Source of the DNA: CALRQJ02 sp943370285
GTDB lineage: Bacteria; Bacteroidota; Bacteroidia; Chitinophagales; Chitinophagaceae
Reading direction: 5' to 3'
DNA length: 64,000 bases
Assembly (NCBI GenBank): GCA_943370285.1
Contig: CALRQJ020000012.1
Coordinates: 66,825-130,824 of the forward strand
In this document: positions 51,223 through 62,600 of the stretch, one piece after another
Layout: each line of letters opens with the position of its first letter
How positions within the stretch are numbered: position 1 is the stretch's first letter
The notes under the pieces: model-generated
Database searches by the model: none
Seen by the model: the letters and a program-made list of their open reading frames with translations, nothing else
Told to the model about the DNA's origin: nothing
Translations under genes and position numbers: made by a program

Positions 51223-53697
51223 ATGAGAGTTGTACCCTTTATTATCTCTTCGTTACTAACCACCGGTTTGGTGGTAGCACTCAATACACCGTTGCCTTTA
51301 AGTACCGGTAAAACACCCAAACTCGGTTATTTTTTGTCGCCCCAACAAGGCTTTTGGCAAAATGCCGAACCTGTAAATGTCGACTTTAATGAAGACTTAC
51401 AGTTTCAAGGGGTTAAGGGTAAGGTAGATGTCTATTTCGATGAACGTTTGGTACCGCATGTATATGCCGAAAATGAAGGCGATGCCTATTTTGTACAAGG
51501 CTACTTGCATGCAAGGTTTCGCCTTTGGCAAATGGATTTTCAAACCTATGCCGCCGGGGGCCGATTATCAGAAATTATGGGAGCCAAGCGGGGCACTACC
51601 GATTTCTTAAAAATCGACCAATTCTTTCGTCGGGTAGGAATGGTGTTAGGTGCCGAAAAATCTTTAGTAGAGATGGAAGCCAACCCCATCACCAAATCGA
51701 GTATGGATGCTTATACCGCAGGTGTTAATGCCTATATCGAAAATTTGAAGCCATCCGAAATTCCGCTAGAATATAAATTACTCGACTATCAGCCCGAAAA
51801 ATGGACCAATTTAAAATCGGCCTTATTCTTAAAATATATGTCATGGGATTTGGCTGGCGCCGAATGGGATTTTGAAATGAAGAATGCGGTAAAAGCCTTG
51901 GGCAGTCAGTTGTTCGAACAATTGTATCCCACCATTCAAGATACTTTAGATCCTATCATCCCTAAAGGAACAGCGTTTGAACCACCTGCCATTAATGTGA
52001 AGGCACCGGCGGATGCAGATTCTGTCTATTATTCTAACCAACCGAAAGATAGTGGGGTAGTAGCATTTACAGAACCTCGGCCCGACGAAGCCAACGGCAG
52101 TAATAACTGGGCGGTTGGTGGAAGCAAAACCAAAAGCGGTCGTCCTATTTTGTGCAACGATCCGCATCTGGGTTTAAACCTGCCATCGTTATGGTACGAG
52201 ATACAAATTAGTACACCTAATTTCAATGCTTATGGCGCATCATTTCCGGGTACGCCATCTGTCATCATTGGCTTTAATGATAGTTGTGCCTGGGGCTTTA
52301 CCAATGCCATGAGAGATGTGAGAGATTTCTACGAAATCACTTTCAAAGATTCTACCATGCAGTCGTATTGGTTTAATGGTAATTGGACACCTACTGAGTT
52401 TAGAGAAGAGGTAATTAAGATTAAAGGCGAGCCGGATAAAGTAGAAAAAATTGCCATGACTGTTTTTGGTCCGGTGATGTACGACCGTAGTTTTGAGAAC
52501 CGCAGTAAAGATGGTAAATACTATGCTTGCCGTTGGAAAGCTCATGATGCCAGTAACGAGCTGCTGACCTTTAATCGGTTAAACCACGCTAAAAATTATT
52601 ACGATTATGTAGAAGCCATTTCTACTTTTCAATGTCCGGGACAGAACATGTTATTTGCCAGTAAATCGGGAGATATAGCCATTCGTCAGCAAGGACAATT
52701 TCCTGCAAAATGGCGTCGCCAAGGCGATTTTCCCATGCCGGGTAGCGATAGTAGTTACATGTGGCAAGGATTAATTCCATTGAAAGAAAATCCGCAAATG
52801 GTGAATCCCGAAAGAGGCTTTGTAAGTAGTGCCAATCAGTTGCCGGTAGATGCTACTTATCCATACTACATGGGGGGTTCTTATCCGCCGTATCGTGGGT
52901 TAATCATCAACCGAAAACTAGCGGCCATGAGTAATATTACCGCAGCCGATATGCAATTGTTGCAAACCGATAATTATAATGTGTTTGCTGAAATGGCCCG
53001 ACCTGTTTTATTGAAACACCTCGATGCTTTATCGCTTTCAGCGGAAGAAAAGAAGTATGTAGATGTGATGAGAAATTGGAATTTGCGGAATGATATTGGC
53101 GAAACCGGTATAAGTGTATTTAAAGCCCTTTGGGATAGTTTAGAAATAGAAATCTATGAAGATGAAATTACCCAAGCTAAATTGCTGATGAAGTGGCCCG
53201 ATGAAAGTACCTTATTAGAAGGGTTGTTGAAAAATGATTCTACTTACACATTTGCCGATAACATCACTACTTTTCAAAAAGAAACAGTAGCCGATCAAAT
53301 TAAAAGAGCCATTGCTAAAGCTGCACCTGCACTAGCCAAGCTTGAAAAAGAAGGCAAATTGGCTTGGGGTAAATGTAAAGACAGCGGTATTCAGCACTTA
53401 ACAAAAGTACCGGCACTCTCTAGGCTACATTTGCCCATCGGTGGTGGTGAACATATCATCAACGCTACAAAACAATACCATGGTCCTAGTTGGCGAATGA
53501 TTGTGCACCTTACCGATAATATTGAAGCCTATGGTGTTTATCCCGGCGGACAAAGTGGTAATCCGGGAAGCAAGTATTACGATACGTTTGTAGATAGTTG
53601 GGCGGCGGGTAAATATTATCCACTCTTATTTGTAGATAAGAAAACCGCTAAACAGCCCGGAAGAATGAAATGGTTTATGACATTTACTCATACTTAA
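51223..53697 (+). CDS. Penicillin acylase family N-terminal-nucleophile hydrolase
   Basis: 824 aa from the ATG at 51223; the TTG at 51178 is less likely. The signal segment is FIISSLLTTGLVVAL. The alpha chain includes VPHVYAENEGDAYFVQGY and HARFRLWQMDF. Autocleavage probably occurs before Ser293 in NGSNNWAVGG, the N-terminal nucleophile of the beta chain; PILCNDPHLGLNLPSLWYE is also diagnostic. The C-terminal GQSGNPGSKYYDTFVDSW is conserved. Known relatives cleave penicillins or acyl-homoserine lactones; the substrate here cannot be told from sequence. It is followed 11 bp later by a small membrane protein. Confidence 0.94.
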   Translation: MRVVPFIISSLLTTGLVVALNTPLPLSTGKTPKLGYFLSPQQGFWQNAEPVNVDFNEDLQFQGVKGKVDVYFDERLVPHVYAENEGDAYFVQGYLHARFRLWQMDFQTYAAGGRLSEIMGAKRGTTDFLKIDQFFRRVGMVLGAEKSLVEMEANPITKSSMDAYTAGVNAYIENLKPSEIPLEYKLLDYQPEKWTNLKSALFLKYMSWDLAGAEWDFEMKNAVKALGSQLFEQLYPTIQDTLDPIIPKGTAFEPPAINVKAPADADSVYYSNQPKDSGVVAFTEPRPDEANGSNNWAVGGSKTKSGRPILCNDPHLGLNLPSLWYEIQISTPNFNAYGASFPGTPSVIIGFNDSCAWGFTNAMRDVRDFYEITFKDSTMQSYWFNGNWTPTEFREEVIKIKGEPDKVEKIAMTVFGPVMYDRSFENRSKDGKYYACRWKAHDASNELLTFNRLNHAKNYYDYVEAISTFQCPGQNMLFASKSGDIAIRQQGQFPAKWRRQGDFPMPGSDSSYMWQGLIPLKENPQMVNPERGFVSSANQLPVDATYPYYMGGSYPPYRGLIINRKLAAMSNITAADMQLLQTDNYNVFAEMARPVLLKHLDALSLSAEEKKYVDVMRNWNLRNDIGETGISVFKALWDSLEIEIYEDEITQAKLLMKWPDESTLLEGLLKNDSTYTFADNITTFQKETVADQIKRAIAKAAPALAKLEKEGKLAWGKCKDSGIQHLTKVPALSRLHLPIGGGEHIINATKQYHGPSWRMIVHLTDNIEAYGVYPGGQSGNPGSKYYDTFVDSWAAGKYYPLLFVDKKTAKQPGRMKWFMTFTHT

Positions 53698-53708
53698 TCA
53701 CATTTGAT

Positions 53709-54056
53709 ATGAAATTTTTTGCTGCACTTCTATTAACCGCTCTATTAGGCTTTGCTGCGCCATTGTTTGGTCCTTGGTGGGCTTTTGCCTTAACCGCTGC
53801 AGTGGTAGCGGTGGCTATTCATCAAAAACCCGGTAAAGCTTTCTTAGCCGGATTTCTAGGCTTGTTTCTACTGCATTTGGTATTGGCTTGGTTGAAAGAT
53901 TCGGCCAACGAACATATTTTATCCATCAAAATTGCTCATGTGCTTCCTTTGGGCGGTTCTTGGATTGCTTTATTGTTGGTAACCGCTTTTATTAGTGGCC
54001 TAGTAAGTGGTTTGGCGGCATTAAGCGGCAGTTATTTAAGAAAGAAATCAGATTAA
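53709..54056 (+). CDS. Small membrane protein downstream of the acylase
   Basis: 115 aa from the ATG at 53709. About four hydrophobic segments (FAALLLTALLGFAAPLFG, WWAFALTAAVVAVAIH, FLAGFLGLFLLHLVLAWL, WIALLLVTAFISGLVSGLAA) fill almost the whole chain. I do not recognise the family. The 11-bp gap to the acylase gene suggests co-transcription. Confidence 0.8.
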   Translation: MKFFAALLLTALLGFAAPLFGPWWAFALTAAVVAVAIHQKPGKAFLAGFLGLFLLHLVLAWLKDSANEHILSIKIAHVLPLGGSWIALLLVTAFISGLVSGLAALSGSYLRKKSD

Positions 54057-54261
54057 CAACTGCTGTGGCACCGTTTTAAGTTGTATATCCTCTTCTCTCC
54101 CATGGGAAGGGGATTTTTATTAGCACTTGGCTCAACATTTTGTTGTTCAGCCCCGGGCTTAAAGTGGATAAATAAGGGAATATTTTAGCCCGTAAACGGG
54201 TTTAAAAACGTACATTCGCCACCATTCAAAAAAGTAATACAACACAATACAGATAAGGACA

Positions 54262-56241
54262 ATGAGCGAAGAACAACAACCCATAGACAATGCACAGCAA
54301 AAGGCTTATGGTGCAGATAGTATTCAAGTATTAGAAGGATTAGAAGCGGTAAGAAAAAGACCTGCTATGTATATTGGTGATGTAGGTGTAAAAGGCCTTC
54401 ACCACCTGGTGTACGAAGTGGTAGATAATAGTATTGATGAAGCCCTTGCGGGATATTGCAAAAACATCACCGTTACTATTCATACCGATAATAGCATTAG
54501 TGTACAAGATGATGGTCGTGGTATTCCAACCGCCATGCACACCAAAGAAAAGCGTTCGGCACTTGAAGTGGTAATGACGGTATTACATGCCGGTGGTAAA
54601 TTTGATAAAGGCTCTTACAAAGTGAGTGGTGGTTTGCACGGTGTGGGTGTAAGTTGCGTTAACGCTTTAAGTACCAAACTGCATGTAACAGTAAATAGAG
54701 ACGGTAAAACCTTTGAACAAGAGTATGCAACAGGTATTCCACAATATCCGGTTAGGGAAATTGGCGTAAGCGATACAACGGGTACTAGAGTGCATTTTTG
54801 GCCCGATTATTCCATTTTCATTGTATCGGTATATAATAGAGAAATCTTAGAAGGCAGATTAAGAGAACTAGCCTATTTGAACCGTAAAATAAATATTACC
54901 CTCAATGATTTAAGAGAGGTAAATGAAGATGGTACTACCTACAGCAAAAACTTCTACAGCGATGGCGGTATTGTGGAGTTTGTAGAAATGTTGGATAAAA
55001 GCAGCAATCGTACCCCATTAATTGGTCAGACCCTTTATTTCGAAGGGCATGATGCCAATTCTAATGTGGCGGTAGAAGTTGCCATGACGTATAACGACGA
55101 CTTTAAAGAGCATATTTTCAGCTACGTTAATAATATCAATACCATTGAAGGTGGAACCCATGTTACCGGTTTCAGACAAGCTTTAACAAGGGTATTTAAA
55201 GCCTACGGCGATAAAGAAGGCTTATTTGAAAGAGCTAAAGTGGAGATTGAGGGAGACGACTTTAGAGAAGGATTGAGTGCTATTATTTCGGTAAAAGTAC
55301 CCGAACCACAGTTCGAAGGACAAACCAAAACCAAATTGGGTAATAGCGATGTTGCCGGTACTGTTCAAGTAACCGTTGCCCGTGCATTAGAAGCTTATTT
55401 AGAAGAAAATCCTAAAGAAAGTAAGAACGTTATTTCTAAAATCATCCTTGCGGCACAGGCCCGTGTTGCGGCTAAAAAAGCAAGGGAGATGGTGCAACGC
55501 AAAACCGTTTTAACAGGCGGTGGTTTGCCGGGTAAATTGGCCGATTGCAGCGAAAAAGATCCTGAAAAATGCGAATTATACTTGGTGGAAGGAGATAGTG
55601 CCGGTGGTACTGCCAAGCAAGGCCGTGATAGAAGTTATCAAGCTATTTTACCATTGAGAGGTAAAATTTTGAACGTTGAAAAAGCGATGGAACATAAGAT
55701 TTACGAGAATGAAGAAATCCGTAATATGTTCACCGCAATGGGTGTAACCATTGGTACACCTGACGATCCTAAGGCTTTGAATATGACCAAACTACGTTAC
55801 CATAAATTGGTTATCATGACCGATGCCGACGTAGATGGTAGTCACATTGCAACGCTGATCCTAACCTTTATTTTCAGATACATGAAAGCATTGGTAGAGC
55901 ATGGCTATGTCTATATTGCTCAACCGCCTTTGTATTTAATTAAGAAGGGAAAAGAGCAGGCTTATGCTTATAATGAGGAGCAACGTAAAGCCTTAATTGA
56001 AAAAATTGGTGGTGGAAAAGATGATAGTGTTACTACCCAACGATACAAAGGTTTGGGTGAAATGAACGCCGATCAATTATGGGAAACTACGATGGATCCT
56101 AGTCGTCGTACCTTAAAAAGAGTAACCATCGAAAGTGCTGCCGAAGCCGACCGTGTTTTTAGTATGTTAATGGGTGATGATGTAGCACCACGTAGAGAGT
56201 TTATTGAAACCCATGCTAAATATGCTAAGATTGACGTGTAG
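54262..56241 (+). CDS. gyrB: DNA gyrase subunit B
   Basis: 659 aa, a normal length for a Bacteroidota GyrB without the large proteobacterial insert. The GHKL ATPase part has MYIGDVGVKGLHHLVYEVVDN with the catalytic Glu-Val-Val-Asp-Asn stretch, DDGRGIP and GGLHGVGVSCVNAL. The TOPRIM domain has YLVEGDSAGGTAKQGRDR, PLRGKILNVEKA and MTDADVDGSHI, and the C-terminal TTQRYKGLGEMNADQLW is also diagnostic. With GyrA it introduces negative supercoils into DNA. Upstream, a small CCCGTAAACGGG hairpin lies at 54188-54199. Confidence 0.98.
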   Translation: MSEEQQPIDNAQQKAYGADSIQVLEGLEAVRKRPAMYIGDVGVKGLHHLVYEVVDNSIDEALAGYCKNITVTIHTDNSISVQDDGRGIPTAMHTKEKRSALEVVMTVLHAGGKFDKGSYKVSGGLHGVGVSCVNALSTKLHVTVNRDGKTFEQEYATGIPQYPVREIGVSDTTGTRVHFWPDYSIFIVSVYNREILEGRLRELAYLNRKINITLNDLREVNEDGTTYSKNFYSDGGIVEFVEMLDKSSNRTPLIGQTLYFEGHDANSNVAVEVAMTYNDDFKEHIFSYVNNINTIEGGTHVTGFRQALTRVFKAYGDKEGLFERAKVEIEGDDFREGLSAIISVKVPEPQFEGQTKTKLGNSDVAGTVQVTVARALEAYLEENPKESKNVISKIILAAQARVAAKKAREMVQRKTVLTGGGLPGKLADCSEKDPEKCELYLVEGDSAGGTAKQGRDRSYQAILPLRGKILNVEKAMEHKIYENEEIRNMFTAMGVTIGTPDDPKALNMTKLRYHKLVIMTDADVDGSHIATLILTFIFRYMKALVEHGYVYIAQPPLYLIKKGKEQAYAYNEEQRKALIEKIGGGKDDSVTTQRYKGLGEMNADQLWETTMDPSRRTLKRVTIESAAEADRVFSMLMGDDVAPRREFIETHAKYAKIDV

Positions 56242-56271
56242 GTAATAATTTTAAGTGGATTTTTTAATGAG

Positions 56272-56302
56272 AAGGGGGGGTGCCATGGCAACCCTTTTTT
56301 TT
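56272..56302 (+). terminator. gyrB intrinsic terminator
   Basis: A G-run (56274-56280) followed by TGCCATGGCA and ACCC pairs as GGGTGCC with GGCAACCC (one bulged A), followed by eight T residues. Confidence 0.75.
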
Positions 56303-56338
56303 GAATTTTAAGTCATTGAAATTCAAATATTTGAGTGC

Positions 56339-56373
56339 TTCATCCCATTTTTTGACGGTTTCATCCCATTTTT
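56339..56373 (+). promoter_or_regulatory. Putative LytTR operator: TTCATCCC direct repeat, 21-bp period
   Basis: TTCATCCCATTTTT occurs at 56339-56352 and exactly again at 56360-56373. The period and unit resemble TTCAGTCCC/TTCAGTCCC (minus strand, 3004-2974) near the LytTR regulator. Both sites sit about 230-240 bp upstream of a large T9SS gene, in the same orientation relative to it. Regulation is inferred. Confidence 0.5.
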
Positions 56374-56606
56374 ATACAATCGTTAACATTTTCTCTATAT
56401 TTATCGTCTAGAATACTTGAAGCAACCAAAACAAATGCTCAATTATTTATTAGCCAATTCTATGAATGCCACACTGTTAGGTTGTCCCGCCCCCGTGTAT
56501 TAGATTAACAGTTTCAATTTTACTGAAAAACAACTTGTTTGACTAAGGCATAACTGTCTTAGGTGATTTATTTATGAATTTTTATACTGAAATAAAATAC
56601 GCTCCA

Positions 56607-59600
56607 ATGACAAAGCAATGGCCATCTTTTGTTAAGGTACTTTTTGCAGCTACCTTGTTTTTCTGTTTTGCCAACAATACAAAGGCACAACAAGTAATAG
56701 ACCAAGATGCAAGTTATTACCAGCAAAAAGCCCAACTAGCGGCTGCTAGCCAACGTGTAGCAACAAATAGTGGTTCTCCACTGATTAAAGCGCCAACTCC
56801 GCTTGGTAAAAAAGGTACTAAAGCCGGTACTGTGGTGTACGATGCAAGTGGCACACCTGAATCAGCTGCACGGTCGGCGAATTATACCGGCAATTGTACT
56901 TTAATACCTAGAACCGGTACAGGTTGGACTGCCATAACTAGATGTGATGACTGCTTTCAGCAGGTTGCTTTGCCATTTACATTTACGTATTATGGCCAAA
57001 ATTATAATCAGGTATTTATTTCCACCAATGGTGTATTAAGTTTTACACAAGGTGTCTCCGCTTATGTCGGAACGCCTTTTCCTGCTTCCGGGTTTGGACC
57101 ATTAATTGCAGGTTTTTGGGGAGATGCTGATACAAGAGGTTTAACAGGTTTAAGTCAGTCAAGTTCTAATCAAGTATTTTACAAAATAGAGCCTCAGCGT
57201 TTAATTGTATATTGGGATAGTGTTGGTAGATATCCTTCAGATAACTCATTGAGAAATTCCTTTCAAGTTATAATTAGTTCAAACGGAAATCTAGGTGTTT
57301 CAAGTGGTGGGTCAGGTTTACCTGGCAATGTTGCTATCATACATGGTGAAATGAATTGGGTACTTGGCACTGCTAGTCCAGCCACTGCAGTTGCGAATGT
57401 TGGTTTTGATGCCGGTGATGGGATTAATTTTTTTAACCAAGCATTGATAACTCAAGCCGGAACAGGGTCGAGTAACATCAATTCATTAGATAGTAGTTGT
57501 CGTACTTATCGAGTACTTAGTCCAAATTTTCCACCCAAATTCAATAATCTTCCTACCAATAATTTAGTAACCGTTAACTGTGGTCAAACAACCACTTTAA
57601 ACTTTACTGTTACTGCTCCGGAAACGACTCAAACCAGTAACCTTAGTTTTAGTAATCCCTCCAATATTTGTGGTATTACTACAAATATTACGAATAATAA
57701 TACTGCAACTGTCTCGGGTTCTATTACCATTGTCGGACAAGCCTGTAACGTAGGTACAAACACAGTAACTTTTACTGCATCCGATAATGATCCGGAAGAT
57801 CCTCAAACAACAACTTATGCATTGCAGGTAAATGTCGTTGCTCCTACACCTACAATTAGTTCAGTTTCACCTTTGAATGCAGTAGGCGGTACCAATGTTA
57901 CCATTACAGGTACAAATTTTGGTACAACAGGCAATACCGTTACTATTGGAGGTATTAATATGCCAATAGTGACACAATCTGCAACATCAATCGTTGCTAC
58001 TTTACCATCCGGACCTTGTAATGGAAACATTGTAGTAAGAAATAATTGCGGTGCTTCATCTACCGGATTTTTTTACACCCTCTCAGTTGTTCCTTCAATT
58101 GTAAGTGTATCACCGTCCAATGCAGCACCCGGCTCAAGTGTTGTAATAAGCGGTACTAATTTTTCAAGCACTGGAGCTACCGTAACTATTGGTGGTTTTA
58201 ATATGCCGATTGTTACACAGTCTGCAACAAGTATAACAGCCACACTGCCAGCTGGGGTTTGTAACGGAAATATAGTTGTGCGGAATGCATGCGGTACTTC
58301 TTCTGCAGGTTTTGCTTATACGTTATCTGTTATTCCAACGATAGTTAATGTGTCGCCATTAAATGCAAATGGTGGTGCTAGTATTACTATTAGTGGTACA
58401 AATTTTTCTACTTCCGGAAATGTAGTAACCATTGGTGGTATAAATATGCCAATTATGGTGCAATCAGCAACCAGCATTGTGGCTGAGTTGCCTTATGATA
58501 TTTGTGGTGGAGACATTATAGTGAGAAATAATTGTGGAAGTACCTCTAATCCAGTTAACTACACGTTAGCTACTGTGCCAACTATTGTAAGTATTTCTGC
58601 TTCCGGATCAACACCCGGCTCTACGCTTGTTATCAGTGGTACTAAGTTTTCTGCTACAGGTAATACCGTAAGTATTGGCGGTTTTAATATGCCAATCACT
58701 TCGCAATCATCAACAAGTATTACTGTTACAATTCCGGTAACAGGTCTTTGTTCTGGTAATATTGTGGTGACCAATAATTGTGGTAATAGTTCAAATGGGT
58801 TTGCATTTACATTATCATTAATTCCAACTATTGTTAGTGTAACACCAAGTAATGCTGTTGCTGGATCTACTGTCACTATCAGTGGTACTAATTTTGGCAC
58901 ATCTGGAAATTCAGTCACAATCGGTGGCGTAAATATGCCTATAGTTACACAATCTGCAACAAGTATAACCGCTACTTTACCCTCTGGCATTTGTAACGGT
59001 AACATTGTTGTAACTAATAATTGTGGTAGTAGTTCTAACGGATTTGCATACACATTATCCGTTATGCCAACAATTGTGAGTGTATCTCCAACTAATGGGG
59101 CACCCGGTTCAACGATAGTAATCAGTGGTACTAATTTCGGATCAACCGGTAATACGGTAACTATTGGTGGTGTAAATATGCCAATTGTAACACAATCAGC
59201 AACAAGTATTACAGCCACCATTCCAAACAATGTATTAAATGGCAATATTGTAATTACCAATAATTGTGGTACTTCTTCTTCCGGATTCGCTTATACGGTT
59301 AATGTGCCTTTGGCAACTGCTTTACATTTTGATGGTATTAATGACAGAGTAAACTTTGGTAATCCTGCATTAACCAACATAACTACTCAATCACTCACCC
59401 TTCAAGCAACAGTTTACCCAACTGGTAACGGATCTGGTGGTTCGACAGGAGATGGTGGAATCATCATCAACAAAGAAGGTGAATATGAAATTGCCCGTTG
59501 GGGAGATGGCACATTGAGATATGCTTTGGCAAATAGTAGTCCGGCCTGGAATTGGATAAATACCGGCTATGTTTTGCCATTGAATACATGGTCTGATATT

Positions 59601-62600
59601 AGCCTGGTTTACAATAGGTCAACCAACCAAATTCTGACTTTTGTAAACGGTACTCAAGTTCATACATTAAGTGGCTTTGGTGATATAGGAGATGCAGATG
59701 CAAGTGATGAATTGTGGATTGGTGGTCGATCAGTTTTAGGAGGAACACAGTTCTTTAATGGTATAATAGATGAAGTAAGAATTTGGAATAGAGCATTATG
59801 TGGCGGCGAAATTAATGTGAACCGCAGTTGTGAGCTTTCTGGTCTACAAGCAGGATTAGTCGCTTATTATAAGTTGAATCATGGTTATGTAAACTTTAAT
59901 AATGCAGGAACTATAACTGCTACTGATGCCAGTGGAAATAATTATAATGGTACGTTAGAAAACTTTGCATTAACCGGTACAACTTCTAATTGGACGAACG
60001 GTACAGTAACCGGTACATGTAGCAATTTTATAGCCCCAACAGCTACAATAACAGCCGGTGGACCAACAACATTCTGTACCGGAGGTTCAGTAACCTTAAC
60101 TGCAAGTTCCGGAGCAAGTTACTTATGGAGTAATGGTGCAACAACACAAAGCATAACGGTAACAGCTGCTGGTAGCTATACTGTTCGGGTAACGAATGCA
60201 AGTGGTTGTCCCGCAACATCTGCTGCAACAACAATTACTGTAAATCCATTGCCTACTGCTATTATTTCTGCTGGTGGACCAACCACATTTTGTGCAGGTA
60301 GTTCCGTAACACTAACTGCAAGTTCCGGAGCAAGTTATTTGTGGAGTAATGGTGCAACAACACAATCAATTAATGTAACAACTTCTGGTACATATACAGT
60401 TAGTGTTACTTCTGCTTCTGGTTGTTTGGCAACATCTGCTCCAACAATAATAACAGTAAATCCTTTGCCAACCATTACCTGTCCTTCAAATATTACCGTA
60501 AATGCAACAACAGGTCAATGTGGTGCTAATGTAACTTTTAGCGCTGCTACGGCAACAGGTATACCAACACCAACCATTGCTTATTCTCATGCATCCGGTA
60601 GTTTCTTTGATGTTGGTACAACGACTGTTACTGCAACTGCTAGTAATAGTTGTTCAACCGTTTCTTGTACGTTTACTGTAACCGTTGTGGATAATCAAGC
60701 ACCGGCTATAACTTGTCCTGCAAACATTAGTTTAATTGCCACAAGTGCTGCCGGGGCAGTTGCAACATATACAGCTCCTGTAGGAACAGATAATTGTAGT
60801 AGTGTAACAACAACAAGAACTTCAGGTTTAGCAAGTGGCTCAACCTTCCCGATAGGAACAACAACAGTAACTTATACTGCAACAGATGCAGCCGGTTTAT
60901 CAACGAGTTGTTCATTCACCGTAACTGTATCAGGACTTGCTCCTCAAATTGTTTGTCCTTCAAATATTACGGTAAATAATACACCAGGTGTATGCGGAGC
61001 CAATGTTAGCTTCACAGCAACTGAATCAACGGCTATACCTGCATCTACTATAACATATAGCCATGCACCGGGTAGTTTCTTCCCAGTTGGCACAACAACC
61101 GTAACAGCTACAGCAACAAATGCAGTAGGTACATCAAGCTGTACATTTACTGTAACAGTAGTAGATAATCAACCGCCTATAATTGTTTGTCCCGCAAATA
61201 TTTCAGTAAACGTTGATAATAATTTATGTGGAGCAAATATTACAGTGCCAGCATTATCAGTTACAGAAAATTGTAATGCTTCTGTAATGTTGGGAAATGC
61301 ACTTGCATTTAATGGTAACAATTATGTAGATCTTAATAATCTAAATTTCATTAGTGCTGGCGGCGGTAAATACACTATCGAAATGTGGGTGAAAATGAAT
61401 AGTTATAATCCTAGTTATACATATCTGTTCGGTGATGAGCAAAATGCAAATAGGGGAATATTGTTTGAAATAAGCCCTTCTGGTTATATTACAACTTTCC
61501 ATCCAAATGTTGGACGAGTTACAAGTACCAATATTCAAGTGCCGTTGAATACATGGACACATGTTGCATTAGTGCAAGATGGTTCAACTGTTCGTTCTTA
61601 TGTCAATGGAATTGCCGATGCTACTTTGCTAACTGGTGCAAATCTTCATGTAGAAACAGCTAATTCTACTAATGTGGGAAGATTTCCGCTTGTCGGAAGG
61701 TTCTTAAATGGAACAATAGATGAATTAAGAATATGGAGTGACGCAAGAACAGGTGTCCAATTATCCGCAAATAGAAATATTCAACTAAGTGGCAGCGAAT
61801 CTGGTTTATATGCTTATTATAATTTTAATCAGGGAATAGCTAGTGGATCGAATCCAGGAATTAGTAATTTACTGGATACAGCCCCTTCCGGAGGAAATAA
61901 TAATGGCACATTAATTGGCTTCTCATTGTCAGGTAGTGCTTCAAACTGGGTAAGTGGAATTCCGGTTCCCGGATTAAACATTGCTAATAGTTTTAATAGC
62001 ACTTCAAATGCTTCAGGGTTTTATCCTGTTGGAACTACGAATGTAACATGGACAGTAACAGATGCAGCAGGAAACTCAAGCAATTGTACATTTACAGTTA
62101 ACGTAGCAGATAATCAACCACCAGTATTAGTAGGTGTACCTGCTAATGCAACTGTAGAATGCGATGCAGTACCTGCAGCCGTAACAGTAAGTGCAACGGA
62201 TAATTGTACGACATCTGCTGTGAGCTATACGGAAACAAGAACCAATGGTGATTGTCCAAGTAGATATACATTAACAAGAACATGGAGCACAACTGATGCT
62301 TCTAACAATACAACAACAGCAACGCAAATCATCACCGTACAGGATACACAAGCTCCTCTATTAAGTGCAGCGCCTGCTAATACAACAGTAGAGTGTAATG
62401 CGGTTCCTGCAGCTGCTCCTTTAACAGCTTCAGATAATTGTGATAATGCACCTGTGGTAACTTATGCAGAAACAAGAACCAATGGTAATTGTCCAAGCAA
62501 CTATACGTTAACCAGAGTGTGGACTGCAACTGATGCTTGTGGTAATACATCAAGCAAAACACAAGTTATCACTGTACAAGATACGCAAGCACCAACGTTA

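Larger units (their letters stand above)
56242..56606. other. Intergenic region between gyrB and the giant surface protein
   Basis: 365 bp without a convincing gene. It contains the gyrB terminator (56272-56302), a 14-bp direct repeat at 21-bp period (56339-56373) that may be a LytTR-type operator, and then AT-rich leader sequence. An in-frame upstream ATG for the next gene lies at 56574. Confidence 0.7.

Noticed and set aside
58559..59260. Long minus-strand open frame (233 codons) opposite the IPT repeats
   Set aside because: It mirrors the 243-bp periodicity of the plus-strand IPT domains and consists of repeated low-complexity Val/Pro-rich segments, so it is an antisense shadow of the repeats.
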